Below are positions 42,301 through 51,405 of a stretch of 64,000 bases of DNA, piece after piece. Every line of letters starts with the position of its first letter. The stretch's first letter is position 1. The DNA lies in contig CANQBM010000003.1 of the NCBI GenBank assembly GCA_947589575.1, positions 1-64,000 of the forward strand. The letters are read 5' to 3'. Source of the DNA: an uncultured Clostridia bacterium. GTDB lineage: Bacteria; Bacillota; Clostridia; Oscillospirales; Acutalibacteraceae. The position numbers were made by a program, and so were the translations under genes. The notes under the pieces were generated by a model that worked only from the letters and a program-made list of their open reading frames with translations, was not told where the DNA came from and did no database searches.

Positions 42301-42828
42301 TTATCTTTCAAAAACATTTCCGCCGCGGCAATCAATCGCAACAGTAAGAGGAAAGCTGCTGAAATTTAACTTTTTAACAGACTCGCATCCCAAATCCTCA
42401 AACGCTATAACCTCACACGAGGAAATACATTTTGACGCCAAAGCGCCCGCTCCGCCGATTGCGCAAAGATAAACTGCTTTATTGCGGACAATGGCGTCAC
42501 AGACAGCCTTATTTCGTTCACCTTTTCCTATCATTGCTACAACGCCTCTGTCAAGAAAATCAGGAGCAAAAACATCCATTCTGCTTGACGTAGTGGGTCC
42601 GCAGGAACCGACTGCCAAACTTTCAGGCGCAGGAGTAGGACCCGCATAATATATAACAGCATCCTTTAAATCGTACGGCAAATCTTTACCTTCACAGATA
42701 TACTGCGTTATTCTTTTATGAGCGGCGTCGCGCGAGGTATAAACCGTGCCCGAAAGTATAACCCTGTCCCCCGCTTTAAGTTTTGCGGCATATTCCCTTA
42801 ATTGATTTGTGTTAAGTACATATTCCAT
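42301..42828 (-). CDS. Class I fumarase/tartrate dehydratase beta-type subunit, orphan
   Basis: A 175-residue protein of the fumarate hydratase C-terminal (beta) domain: LKAGDRVILSGTVYTSRDAAHKRI at the N-terminus, the substrate loop YYAGPTPAPESLAVGSCGPTTSSRMD, IGKGERNKAVCDA and IGGAGALASKCI. The beta domain normally needs an alpha partner that holds the [4Fe-4S] cluster. No alpha gene precedes or follows; instead a small coiled-coil protein overlaps its start by 17 bases. The enzyme must use an alpha subunit from another locus, or have a different role. Confidence 0.85.
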   Translation of the reverse strand: MEYVLNTNQLREYAAKLKAGDRVILSGTVYTSRDAAHKRITQYICEGKDLPYDLKDAVIYYAGPTPAPESLAVGSCGPTTSSRMDVFAPDFLDRGVVAMIGKGERNKAVCDAIVRNKAVYLCAIGGAGALASKCISSCEVIAFEDLGCESVKKLNFSSFPLTVAIDCRGGNVFER

Positions 42829-43069
42829 TATTTTCTACCCAACTCTTTTTTAACCGTCTGTTCTCATCCTTAAGCGCTTTGTTTTCCTCTTCAAGAGTTT
42901 CAAGCATCGCAATATTTTGTTTAAGCTCCCGGCTGATTGACTTTAACTGAAAATCGAGATTTGAATTAACAATTTCAAGCCGCTGGCACTCAAAGTTCAA
43001 ATCCTCAAGGGCTGCCATCAGGCGTGATATTTCATTAATTAACTCATTGACATCGTTTTTATTAGCCAC
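42812..43069 (-). CDS. Small coiled-coil protein
   Basis: An 85-residue soluble protein made almost entirely of heptad helix (about residues 8-75), for example LNFECQRLEIVNSNLDFQL and LETLEEENKALKDENRRLKK. It begins MANKNDVNELINEISRLMAA and has no membrane helix or signal peptide. The length and shape recall ZapA-like or GpsB-like factors, but no diagnostic motif is present and I do not name it. It overlaps the fumarase beta-type gene by 17 bases, so they are translated together. Confidence 0.65.
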   Translation of the reverse strand: MANKNDVNELINEISRLMAALEDLNFECQRLEIVNSNLDFQLKSISRELKQNIAMLETLEEENKALKDENRRLKKSWVENNGICT

Positions 43070-43105
43070 AGGCAGTCCCTCCTTTAAGTTTATATTTTAA
43101 CTAAG

Positions 43106-43134
43106 AAAAGAGGTTGTAACAAACAACCTCTTTT
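43106..43134 (-). terminator. Terminator of the foldase operon
   Basis: Perfect 12-bp stem AAAAGAGGTTGT (43106-43117) / complement (43123-43134), 5-base loop; on the minus strand it ends CCTCTTTTCTT, directly after the foldase stop. Confidence 0.85.
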
Positions 43135-43139
43135 TATTA

Positions 43140-44996
43140 TCAGTTAGAGATGTCAATATCTTTTTCAAAGTAACGCGAACCGAACCAGTTCTCTTTGATT
43201 GTATATTCTTTCTCTAATTTTTCGGAAGCGGAAGTGCTGTCAGCTGACATAAGCTCCTGCTCGGCATTGTACTGCCATACTGTCTGGTCGTTTTTTCCTG
43301 CAAAATACATAATATGGTATCCGTAATCTGATCTGACAATAGCTGTATCTCCTGTTCTTCTGCCGTCGTCAAAACACCATGAAGAGAATGAATCAACCAT
43401 CTGACCCGTAACTACATCTGAATACAGACCGCCGTCAGAAGCGGAACCGTCCGAAGAATTTTCCTTGGCGAGTTTCGCAAAGCCGTCCTCTGTCTTATCC
43501 CACTTTGAAAGAATTTTTGTTGCCTTGTCAAACGCCGCTGACCACTGCTTGTCGGTAGCGGTAGTTGCCGACGCATTTTCCTCATCTGTTTCCGGAGCAA
43601 TAAGAATATGACGCACGTTTATTGTTTTTCTGTCTGAAAGCGAAGCAGGCGCAATTACATAAACAACTGTTGTGCTGTAATTATATATATCTCCTGCTTT
43701 TCTGTCGGAACTGAACAGCCAGTCAAGTCCCGAATATACGAGTTCTTCATCATCGCTATGCTCTTCGCCATCCTCATGCTCATGCGCGTCTGCGGACGCG
43801 ATTGCATAACCTCTTGACTGGAGTGATGATTTTGACATACCGATTAAAGTCGAGTAGCCGTCATCAGCGTAAGCCTTTTTATAAAAATCGTTTGTTGAAT
43901 ATTCAACACACAGGTCAGAAAAGTTTGAACCGTCAGCTTTAAGTTTTCCGGCAAATTCCTTTGCCTCGTCCTCGCTGTCACATTCAAAAAGTCTTATATC
44001 AACTGTTTTGAGCGAATCCTCATTTTCATCCTTATATTTGTTAATTTCATCATTTGTATATTCCTTTTCAGATAAATCAGTGCTCATTTGAGACTGATAA
44101 TTCTGCGCAATATACTGACGTGTGGTTTCGGTTCTGAATACTGATTCCGTTACGCCTTTGCCCATTGCCAATACAAGATACGCGCTGAGCGTATATCCGC
44201 TTTTATTTGCGGTTTCCTTATACTGAGAAAGGGTATCGTCAATCTGAGACTGCTGTTCCTCGGTAATTTCAGGGTCTTTACCGTCATTGTCCTTAACTGC
44301 GGCAAGATAATATGTGTATGTGCTCTCGATTGAATCAAGAACAAGGTCGTGAATGTGTTTTGACCAAGACATTTCCTCTTTAGTTTCGGGATCAGTATAT
44401 GTCTGGCTTGAAAGTTTCTTTGTGAAGTCAACGTCAAGTCCGTATTGAGAAGCATCAAGTCCGGACTGTTCATACGAGCTTTTCTGCGACATAAGGCTGT
44501 TGTAGGTTGACGCAAAATAAAAATTATATGTGCTGACCTTAATCTTAGCCGTATTCTCGCCGTTACTTACAGTAAGGCCGGTAAAATACTGCGCCGGTAA
44601 ACTGAGAGATGCTACAAAACCTTTTCTGACAGCGCCGGTTGCGACATAAGTTACAAGAAGTGCAACAACAATAACAATACAAACAACCGACTTGATAATC
44701 TTCGCCGTTTTGGGGGCAATACTTACTGATGAATTACCTCCCACAGAAGAATACTTGTCAGATAATTTTTGAATCTGATTATCAAGCTTTTCTATTTTCT
44801 TTTCATCGGTTTCATTAACTTTAGCTTCTTTAAGCGAGTCAATCTTAGCTTTGAGAGCATTTCTCTTAGACTCGTTTTTCTCCTTAATTTTAGCATTTTT
44901 CTTAGCAAGCTTTTCCGCTTTTTTAGCTTGCTTATCTTTTTCATTATTTAAGCTGCCTCCGGCAAGCAAATCTTCGTCTAATTCTTTCTTTGCCAT
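43140..44996 (-). CDS. Membrane-anchored parvulin-type peptidyl-prolyl isomerase/foldase 2
   Basis: A 618-residue PrsA/SurA-like protein. The first ~105 residues are a lysine-rich cytoplasmic coiled coil, followed by one membrane helix (IIKSVVCIVIVVALLVTYVA) and a large extracytoplasmic part. That part contains a SurA_N-like helical domain and a parvulin domain with INVRHILIAPETDE, then the GGLYSDVVTGQMVDSF and YGYHIMYFAGKN ends. There is no lipobox, unlike Bacillus PrsA. A histidine/acid-rich loop (DAHEHEDGEEHSDDEE, about residues 398-413) lies between the helical and isomerase domains and could bind metal. It is the downstream member of a tandem pair 72 bp apart. Confidence 0.85.
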   Translation of the reverse strand: MAKKELDEDLLAGGSLNNEKDKQAKKAEKLAKKNAKIKEKNESKRNALKAKIDSLKEAKVNETDEKKIEKLDNQIQKLSDKYSSVGGNSSVSIAPKTAKIIKSVVCIVIVVALLVTYVATGAVRKGFVASLSLPAQYFTGLTVSNGENTAKIKVSTYNFYFASTYNSLMSQKSSYEQSGLDASQYGLDVDFTKKLSSQTYTDPETKEEMSWSKHIHDLVLDSIESTYTYYLAAVKDNDGKDPEITEEQQSQIDDTLSQYKETANKSGYTLSAYLVLAMGKGVTESVFRTETTRQYIAQNYQSQMSTDLSEKEYTNDEINKYKDENEDSLKTVDIRLFECDSEDEAKEFAGKLKADGSNFSDLCVEYSTNDFYKKAYADDGYSTLIGMSKSSLQSRGYAIASADAHEHEDGEEHSDDEELVYSGLDWLFSSDRKAGDIYNYSTTVVYVIAPASLSDRKTINVRHILIAPETDEENASATTATDKQWSAAFDKATKILSKWDKTEDGFAKLAKENSSDGSASDGGLYSDVVTGQMVDSFSSWCFDDGRRTGDTAIVRSDYGYHIMYFAGKNDQTVWQYNAEQELMSADSTSASEKLEKEYTIKENWFGSRYFEKDIDISN

Positions 44997-45068
44997 GTTT
45001 ATTCTTCCTTTTAGTGAGTTGTATTTATTTAACAGTATTTTACACTATAACTAAAAATAATACAAGTA

Positions 45069-46961
45069 TTATTTTTGGCTACTGTTCGCCGGCTGAGTAG
45101 TATTTTCAGCCGCCTGCTTTTCATTAGCCGCCTTTTTGGCCTCTAAAAACTTATTATTTGCCTTATTAACAACCGACTCGTGTAAATCAAATTCGGTTTC
45201 TTTAAGAATTTTATCAAACTTTGCGTTTCTTACATCCATAATAAGCTGTGACTCATAACTTGGCTTATCATAAACAAAATACATAATATGATAACCGTAT
45301 TCGGATTTAACGATGCCCGTATCGCCGTATTTGCGGGATTTATCAACTGCCCATTTTTCAAAATCAGGGACCATTTCCCCTAACTTTACAGCCTCGCATA
45401 ATCCGCCGAAAGCATCGCTTGAACCGGCAGTTGTTGAGGCGGTATCATCACTGTTTGCCTCAGCGAGAATGGAAAATGAGTACTCTGTTCTGTCACCGCT
45501 GTTATATTCCTCAAGCAGCTTATTTGCTTTTTCCTCAGCCGCTGCCCACTGCTCATCAGTATATTCTGTTTGACCTGTTGTTTGATCTGTCTGACTGTCA
45601 TCATCTGTCTTAGGCATAATAAGGATATGCCTTACAGCATATGTTTCATCTTCCGAACGTTTTGCCTGCTCTGTTTTAAGAATAATATAAGCATAGCCTG
45701 TATCTTCATTTGCATAATATTTAACAGTACCTGTGGGCTGTTTTTCATCAAGAAGCCAGTTATTTATTTCATCACTGAACGGTCCGTCCGAACCGTAAAT
45801 TGTACCGTCAACATTGCCCTCATAATTTGCAGTAACATTTTTTACCGCCTCTTCTTTAGAAAGGTTGCTGTCATTTTGCATGGCAGTCTGAACATCAGCA
45901 TCAATATATTCCTTGTAAACAGTCGGAATCAAATCAATTATTGACTGCCTGTCGGTAATTTTTGACATGTATTTTTTTATATTTTTTAACGATTCATCTT
46001 TTTTCTCGTCCGAGCTCGCGTCATAGGGAACAGCAAGATAACTGAAATCAACTTGATTGTAATCAGTCTTGTGCTCATCATAATATTTGCTTATCTCATC
46101 TTCTTCCGGCTTATTGTCAATCGCATATTTTCCCTTATAGTTAGCTGTCAGATAGAACTGCTCCATATAGAGCCTTACAGTTTCTTCGCTGCAATACTCG
46201 CCAAAAACGGAAGAAATATAAGCGTCAAGAGATTGATTTTTCTCGGAAGCGGAATTCTTAAGCCCTTTTATCTGCTCATTGATTGTATCTTTTTGCTTTT
46301 GAGTAAGAGTAATTTTTTCTTTTTTTGCGGCATTATAAAAAGTATTGTAATTTTTAATTTGATTAACGGTTTCCTGCTCAAAGTATTCAAGCCAAGAAAT
46401 TTTATTTCCGTCTTTATCTGTTGTATACTGTGTTGAATAATCAGCGGACGGATCAAGGTCATAATATCCATAATAAGCGTACTGCTCATACTGACTTACA
46501 ACACTTGAAAAATACAAATTATACATTCCGATACTGATTTTATTATCATCAATCTTAGCGGCGACGGAAGCAGGATTCATCAAATCCCCTTCTTTTCCGT
46601 TTGGAACAGTATAATATTTTATGCCAAGAACTATAAGACCCGCAATAATAATCAAGGTTAAAATTGCAAGAGGAATAAATTTAAGTGACTCCCTTTTAAT
46701 TACAATTTGACCTTTTTGCACATTATCAGTTGTAACTATAGGAACATCGCTGTCATTTTCAGCCTTTGATTTTCTTTTATCCGAATAATCGGCAGTATCA
46801 AACAAATCATCGTTTAAAGTCGGGGCATCGGCTTCAAACTGCCAGTTATCGTTAGTTTCATATTTTACGCCGTTCTTTTCCTCAAGCGTGTCATCATTTT
46901 CCTGATTATTATTATTTTCCAAAGGGTTATCGTCATAAAGGTTTTTTTCCTTTTCGTCCAT
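45069..46961 (-). CDS. Membrane-anchored parvulin-type peptidyl-prolyl isomerase/foldase 1
   Basis: A 630-residue paralogue of the next gene: an acidic, Asn/Asp-rich cytoplasmic N-terminus of ~90 residues, one membrane helix (IPLAILTLIIIAGLIVLGI) and an extracytoplasmic chaperone part. The parvulin domain shows AVRHILIMPKTDDDS, then GGLCEAVKLGEMVPDFEKW and YGYHIMYFVYDKP. The C-terminal tail is Asn/Ala/Gln-rich. As with its neighbour there is no lipoprotein signal. The pair probably helps secreted proteins fold at the outer face of the membrane. It is expressed from its own consensus-like promoter. Confidence 0.85.
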   Translation of the reverse strand: MDEKEKNLYDDNPLENNNNQENDDTLEEKNGVKYETNDNWQFEADAPTLNDDLFDTADYSDKRKSKAENDSDVPIVTTDNVQKGQIVIKRESLKFIPLAILTLIIIAGLIVLGIKYYTVPNGKEGDLMNPASVAAKIDDNKISIGMYNLYFSSVVSQYEQYAYYGYYDLDPSADYSTQYTTDKDGNKISWLEYFEQETVNQIKNYNTFYNAAKKEKITLTQKQKDTINEQIKGLKNSASEKNQSLDAYISSVFGEYCSEETVRLYMEQFYLTANYKGKYAIDNKPEEDEISKYYDEHKTDYNQVDFSYLAVPYDASSDEKKDESLKNIKKYMSKITDRQSIIDLIPTVYKEYIDADVQTAMQNDSNLSKEEAVKNVTANYEGNVDGTIYGSDGPFSDEINNWLLDEKQPTGTVKYYANEDTGYAYIILKTEQAKRSEDETYAVRHILIMPKTDDDSQTDQTTGQTEYTDEQWAAAEEKANKLLEEYNSGDRTEYSFSILAEANSDDTASTTAGSSDAFGGLCEAVKLGEMVPDFEKWAVDKSRKYGDTGIVKSEYGYHIMYFVYDKPSYESQLIMDVRNAKFDKILKETEFDLHESVVNKANNKFLEAKKAANEKQAAENTTQPANSSQK

Positions 46962-46996
46962 ATCAACACTCCTAAAATCATAATATACACCTATAA

Positions 46997-47025
46997 ATTA
47001 TACAATAATATAGAGGCTATTGCAA
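46997..47025 (-). promoter_or_regulatory. Promoter of the foldase pair
   Basis: Minus strand TTGCAA (47020-47025), 17-bp spacer, perfect TATAAT (46997-47002), 36 bp before the first foldase start. Confidence 0.75.
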
Positions 47026-47080
47026 CAAATTTATTTTTAAAGGCATAAAAAATTGAAAAAATACGATAAAATGATTATGC

Positions 47081-47109
47081 TTGAAAAAACAAACAGTATG
47101 TAGTATTAT
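47081..47109 (+). promoter_or_regulatory. Promoter of the O-antigen-ligase-like gene
   Basis: TTGAAA (47081-47086), 17-bp spacer, TATTAT (47104-47109), 40 bp before the ATG with AGAGG ribosome binding site. Divergent from the foldase promoter. Confidence 0.65.
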
Positions 47110-47148
47110 GTTAATATTAAAATATTAGTTAACAGCAGAGGTTTACTT

Positions 47149-48543
47149 ATGAGCGATAGGATACTTTCTCTAAAGGACAGGTACCGTGAAAATCCCGGAT
47201 GGTACTGGCTTTTAGCGACAATATTTCTGTTTCCTATACTTCCTGAATACATAAGCCCTTTTATTTTATTCATAGGATTTATTGTCTTCAAACGCCAGTG
47301 GACGCGTGAAGGAAAAAAAGCAAAGGTAGGAACACTCGGGAAAATGATGATGGGCTTTATGACCCTTGCTCTGATAAGCGTCATATGGTCTGATACAAGA
47401 TTTTCAACATTTTCAACAGCTATGCTCTGGTGGGGTATGTTTCTTGTTGAAGTGATGATTTATAACCTTGCGAGATCAAGGCAAAAAATAGACCGCTTAC
47501 TCTCACTGATGGTGATTTCCGGAGCTTTAAACGGATTAATCGGTGCAATTCAGATATGCACCTACACTCTGTACCGCTTTGGAAATATTCCTAAAGGCCT
47601 TGTCCTTGCCACACCGTTTTACAGAGGGCTCGACAAAGCAGTATACGGTATTCTGCCTTTTGAAATCAGTACTAAAATGTGGACATCAAGGGCAAGCGGT
47701 TTTTTTTCAAATCCAAATCTGCTTGCCACTTATATGGTTATAGTATTTCCCATTTCTATTTATCTTTTTCTTAACGCAAAAACACGCAGACAAAAAGTTA
47801 CTTATTTTATCTTTAATGTGCTGATCAGCGCGGGACTAAGTTCGTCAATGACGAGGGCAGGATGTTTTATTGCCATATTCGGATGGATATTTATGTTTAT
47901 TGTCCTTGCAAAAAAATATGCAAAGCCTATGCTTGAAATATTCATTCCTACCGTAATTGTAATAATTCCGTCAATACTTACACGATACGGAGTTATATTT
48001 AAAACCGTCGGAAAAGTAAGCGGAGGCGGAAGCGGAGGTATTGAAGCACGGCAATCCTCATCAACTCATTTTCAGATTTGGGAAAGTCTTATAAATTATC
48101 TGATTAATCACTTTAAGGAATTATTTATGGGCACGGGATTCGGTCTTGAACAAACAGGACAGATACTCCTTAATGAGTATAATCTGAATAAACCTCACGC
48201 CCATAATTTCATACTTGAAACTTGGGTGGAACTCGGAATAATCGGCGTTGTTATTTTCTTTGCGGTTATCATCTGCGATTTCGGAAAGCTGCTTGAAATC
48301 AATGCTAACAACGGAAAAAAATTCACTTTAGTGTTCTGTGTTTTCACATCGACCTTATGTTACCTTATTTTCGGTCTTACTGATTATATATTCAATTCGC
48401 CAAAGCAGATAATCTTTCTGTTTATTCTTTTGGGATTAACTCAGGCAATAAGCTATTGCTATGAAAAAACCCTTATTACCGATTCAAAATCCTTAAAGGA
48501 CGTCGCGGCGAGAGAAATACAAAACACCATTCACCAAAAATAA
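47149..48543 (+). CDS. O-antigen ligase/polymerase family membrane protein (Wzy_C)
   Basis: A 464-residue protein with about ten to twelve membrane helices. The Wzy_C region is recognisable: an Arg/Ser-rich SSSMTRAGCFIAIFGW, then an extracytoplasmic loop with EARQSSSTHFQIWESL, and the conserved histidine in LNKPHAHNFILETWVELGI. In Gram-positives these proteins polymerise or ligate capsule, teichoic-acid-like or secondary wall glycans. No glycan cluster is around it, so it is a stand-alone member; the acceptor is unknown. It is the only gene of its transcription unit. Confidence 0.85.
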   Translation: MSDRILSLKDRYRENPGWYWLLATIFLFPILPEYISPFILFIGFIVFKRQWTREGKKAKVGTLGKMMMGFMTLALISVIWSDTRFSTFSTAMLWWGMFLVEVMIYNLARSRQKIDRLLSLMVISGALNGLIGAIQICTYTLYRFGNIPKGLVLATPFYRGLDKAVYGILPFEISTKMWTSRASGFFSNPNLLATYMVIVFPISIYLFLNAKTRRQKVTYFIFNVLISAGLSSSMTRAGCFIAIFGWIFMFIVLAKKYAKPMLEIFIPTVIVIIPSILTRYGVIFKTVGKVSGGGSGGIEARQSSSTHFQIWESLINYLINHFKELFMGTGFGLEQTGQILLNEYNLNKPHAHNFILETWVELGIIGVVIFFAVIICDFGKLLEINANNGKKFTLVFCVFTSTLCYLIFGLTDYIFNSPKQIIFLFILLGLTQAISYCYEKTLITDSKSLKDVAAREIQNTIHQK

Positions 48544-48571
48544 TAAACAATTAAGTTAATTAATATCAAGC

Positions 48572-48604
48572 AATAAATCCCTGCTTTTTCAGCAGGGATT
48601 TATT
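48572..48604. terminator. Bidirectional terminator
   Basis: Perfect 13-bp stem AATAAATCCCTGC (48572-48584) / complement (48592-48604) with 7-base loop, between the ligase-like gene and the convergent sodium-pump subunits; A/T-rich on both sides. Confidence 0.88.
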
Positions 48605-48624
48605 TATTGTTTTAATATTATTTT

Positions 48625-48813
48625 TTACTCGTCTTTATTTTTATTCTCTGACTTTTTTGACGTAAGTCTGTTTAGCAGATATGTTATCCCGACTATAACT
48701 CCGATAACGATAAATATACCGAGCATTCCGTAAAGAACAACAGGCAGAGAATCCTTCCAGCTGTTTACATTAACAGCAAGATTTATAACCATAAATATTA
48801 AATTATCAATCAT
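48625..48813 (-). CDS. OadG-like small membrane subunit of a sodium-pumping decarboxylase
   Basis: A 62-residue protein with one membrane helix (LPVVLYGMLGIFIVIGVIVG) and a charged lysine/asparagine tail (TSKKSENKNKDE). Placement 15 bases after the beta subunit, size and the GMLGIFIVIGVI pattern match the gamma/OadG-related subunits that assemble decarboxylase pumps. Sequence alone would not prove it; context is the main evidence. Confidence 0.7.
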   Translation of the reverse strand: MIDNLIFMVINLAVNVNSWKDSLPVVLYGMLGIFIVIGVIVGITYLLNRLTSKKSENKNKDE

Positions 48814-48828
48814 AATATTATCCTCCTG

Positions 48829-49998
48829 TTATCTTGTTACTAATGTCAAAATCAATCCGCCGGCGATAACTGACGCAATCTGACCCGATACGTTGACGCT
48901 GATTGACTGCATAAGAAGAAAATTCTGATTATCCTCTTTAAGTCCCATCTGATTTACTACACGTCCGCTCATCGGGAACGCCGATATGCCCGCAGCGCCG
49001 ATCATAGGATTAATTTTTTTGCCGTCCTTAAGGAATATATTAAGGAATTTGGCAAATATGACGCCGCCTACTGTATCGAATACAAACGCGACTAAACCGA
49101 GTGCAAGAATAAGAATTGTGTCCCACTGGACAAATTCTTCATAGTGCATCTTTGACGCGACTGTTATACCGAGCAGAATTGTAATAAGATTTGCAAGTGC
49201 GTTCTGCGCGGTTTCAGAAAGCTGATTTAACACCCCGCATTCACGGATAAGATTACCAAACATCAGAAATCCTACAAGGGCAACAGATTTTGGCGCAACC
49301 AGACCTGCAACAATAGTAACGATAATCGGGAAAAGGATCTTAGTTGTCTTTGATACCTCGCCGGGCTTATACTGCATGCGGATACGTCTTTCCTTTTTGG
49401 TTGTAACGGCTTTGATAACAGGCGGCTGGACTATCGGAACAAGTGCCATATATGAATAAGCGGCAACCATAATAGCGCCGAGATATTTCGAGTTAAGCTG
49501 CTGGGCAACAAATATACTTGTCGGACCGTCTGCCGCGCCGATAATTGCTATGGAAGCGGCGTCATTTATGTCAAAGAAAAATCTTGCTACAAAGAATGTA
49601 AAGAATATTCCGAACTGAGCTGCTGCACCGAAAAGCATAAGCCACGGGTTTTTAAGAAGCGGTCCGAAATCAATCATAGCGCCGATTCCTATGAACAAAA
49701 GGAGCGGAAACAGCTCGTTTGCAATACCTGCATTAAAAAGCTCGGTAAGCGGTCCGTTAGCCTCCAGTCCTTTTGTAACTGCTTCAACATCCTGCGTTAT
49801 TGCGCCTGACAAAGGCAGGTTTACTAATATTGTTCCAAAGCCCATAGGCAACAGCAGTGTGGGTTCCATTTCTTTTTTTATGGCAAGAAAAATTAAAACA
49901 CCGCCGACAATCCACATTAAAACCATTTGCCACTGAATATTAATGACGTTTGAAAATAAATCGGCAAAATCACTGAAAATTGTTCCTGTCATTCTCAT
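48829..49998 (-). CDS. Sodium-ion-translocating decarboxylase beta subunit
   Basis: A 389-residue, nine-to-eleven-helix protein. Family hallmarks are the ADGPTSIFVAQQL segment (about residues 155-167, with the coupling Asp), LMLFGAAAQFGIFFTFFVAR, the GNLIRECGVLNQLS loop and MIGAAGISAFPMSGRVVNQM. In oxaloacetate, methylmalonyl-CoA or glutaconyl-CoA decarboxylases this subunit couples carboxybiotin decarboxylation to sodium export. ATG at 49998 or at 49992 could be the start. No carboxyltransferase or biotin-carrier gene accompanies it. It lies 50 bp after pyrI with no terminator seen, so some read-through from the pyr operon is possible. Confidence 0.93.
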   Translation of the reverse strand: MRMTGTIFSDFADLFSNVINIQWQMVLMWIVGGVLIFLAIKKEMEPTLLLPMGFGTILVNLPLSGAITQDVEAVTKGLEANGPLTELFNAGIANELFPLLLFIGIGAMIDFGPLLKNPWLMLFGAAAQFGIFFTFFVARFFFDINDAASIAIIGAADGPTSIFVAQQLNSKYLGAIMVAAYSYMALVPIVQPPVIKAVTTKKERRIRMQYKPGEVSKTTKILFPIIVTIVAGLVAPKSVALVGFLMFGNLIRECGVLNQLSETAQNALANLITILLGITVASKMHYEEFVQWDTILILALGLVAFVFDTVGGVIFAKFLNIFLKDGKKINPMIGAAGISAFPMSGRVVNQMGLKEDNQNFLLMQSISVNVSGQIASVIAGGLILTLVTR

Positions 49999-50048
49999 CT
50001 CTCCTTTACAATAAAATTTATTAAAAAATAATTATATTAATCACTGAT

Positions 50049-50465
50049 TTATTTGCTTTTTGCTTTCGTTTCGCAATAAAGACAGCGGTAGGTTCCCTTT
50101 TCGTCAGTCAGTGTGAATATATGGCTGATAGGTTCATTATTGCAAATACATCGGGGATTGGGACATTTTATAACATCCTTAAGCTCCTTTGGCATTGAAA
50201 GCTTACGCTTTTCAATACGCATGCTGTCCTTGATAATATTAACCGTTGCATTCGGCGCAATATACGCAATAACGTCCAAATCCAAATCAATAAGTTCATT
50301 GATTTTAATAATATCTTTAGAAAAATTCTTTTTTGATTTAGCGTTTGTAATAATTGCAACCTGACACGAAAGCGAGCCGAGATTAAGTATCTCATAAACC
50401 TCCATTCCCTTGCCCGCAGGTATGTGGTCAATAACATAACCGTTTTCAATCGCGTCAATATTCAT
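50049..50465 (-). CDS. pyrI: Aspartate carbamoyltransferase regulatory subunit PyrI
   Basis: A 138-residue allosteric subunit; the ATG at 50465 overlaps the last base of pyrB and follows GGAGGTG. The nucleotide-binding half contains GYVIDHIPAGKGMEVYEIL and PNATVNIIKD. The zinc half has four cysteines in IKCPNPRCICNNEP and YRCLYCETK. Its presence means the transcarbamoylase is probably a PyrB/PyrI holoenzyme with nucleotide feedback, as in enterobacteria and some Clostridia but not Bacillus. Confidence 0.95.
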   Translation of the reverse strand: MNIDAIENGYVIDHIPAGKGMEVYEILNLGSLSCQVAIITNAKSKKNFSKDIIKINELIDLDLDVIAYIAPNATVNIIKDSMRIEKRKLSMPKELKDVIKCPNPRCICNNEPISHIFTLTDEKGTYRCLYCETKAKSK

Positions 50466-51388
50466 TACAGAGCACCTCCCCACTTAAGAAGAGTCATAAT
50501 AAGCGCCATACGGATATATTTACCGTTTAACGCCTGAACAAAATATTTTGCCCTCGGGTCGTCATCCACCTCGGTTGCTATCTCGTTTACTCTCGGAAGC
50601 GGGTGCATAATCGTCAAATCCGGTTTAGCTGTTTTAAGCTTTTCAAGGTCAAGGACAAAGGCGTCCTTATGCTTTAAATATTCATCCTCGGAGAAGAAAC
50701 GCTCACGCTGAATACGCGTCATATAAAGAATATCAAGCCTGTCCATAACCTGCTCCATTTTCTCTACTTCCTCGTATTCATTTCCGCTTTTGTCTAGCAC
50801 ATCGTTTTTAATATAATCGGGTACGGAAAGCTCCTTCGGTGATATAAGAATAAATTTAACATTTTTATACCGGCACATTGCTTTTATAAGCGAATGAACC
50901 GTTCTGCCAAATTTCAGGTCACCGCAGAGTCCAACCGTAAGATTATCAAAAGTACCCTTTTCACGAAAGATAGTCAGCAAATCCGTAAGAGTCTGCGTAG
51001 GATGCGAATGCCCTCCGTCACCGGCATTTATTATAGGGACACCGCTTCTTTGGCTTGCGACTCTCGGTGCGCCCTCAAACGGGTGGCGCATTGCAATAAT
51101 ATCCGCATAACAGGATACCATCATAACCGTATCCTCAACGCTTTCGCCTTTTGAGGCGGATGAGGTTGCCGCTTCGGAAAAGCCGAGCACATTTCCTCCA
51201 AGCTCCATCATAGCGGCCTCAAATGAAAGGCGTGTTCTTGTTGAAGGCTCAAAGAAAAGGGTAGCAAGCTTTTTGCCGTCGCAGATATGCGCGTATTTTT
51301 CTTTATTGTTGATAATATCAATCGCAGCGGCAATCATATCGTCAATTTCTTTGAGAGAAAGGTCTGTTGTATCAAGCAAATGCCTCAT
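50465..51388 (-). CDS. pyrB: Aspartate carbamoyltransferase catalytic subunit PyrB
   Basis: A 307-residue enzyme that joins carbamoyl phosphate to aspartate. The carbamoyl-phosphate motif [20 protein letters not shown] (about residues 48-67), [20 protein letters not shown] and the aspartate-binding [20 protein letters not shown] are all complete. It shows the usual length. The stop is fused with the pyrI start. Confidence 0.97.
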   Translation of the reverse strand: MRHLLDTTDLSLKEIDDMIAAAIDIINNKEKYAHICDGKKLATLFFEPSTRTRLSFEAAMMELGGNVLGFSEAATSSASKGESVEDTVMMVSCYADIIAMRHPFEGAPRVASQRSGVPIINAGDGGHSHPTQTLTDLLTIFREKGTFDNLTVGLCGDLKFGRTVHSLIKAMCRYKNVKFILISPKELSVPDYIKNDVLDKSGNEYEEVEKMEQVMDRLDILYMTRIQRERFFSEDEYLKHKDAFVLDLEKLKTAKPDLTIMHPLPRVNEIATEVDDDPRAKYFVQALNGKYIRMALIMTLLKWGGAL

Positions 51389-51405
51389 CCTGTATCTCCT
51401 TTCTT

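Noticed and set aside
43760-43796. The DAHEHEDGEEHSDDEE loop as a separate metal-transport protein.
   Set aside because: It lies within one continuous foldase frame with no start signals; it is a loop in the larger protein.
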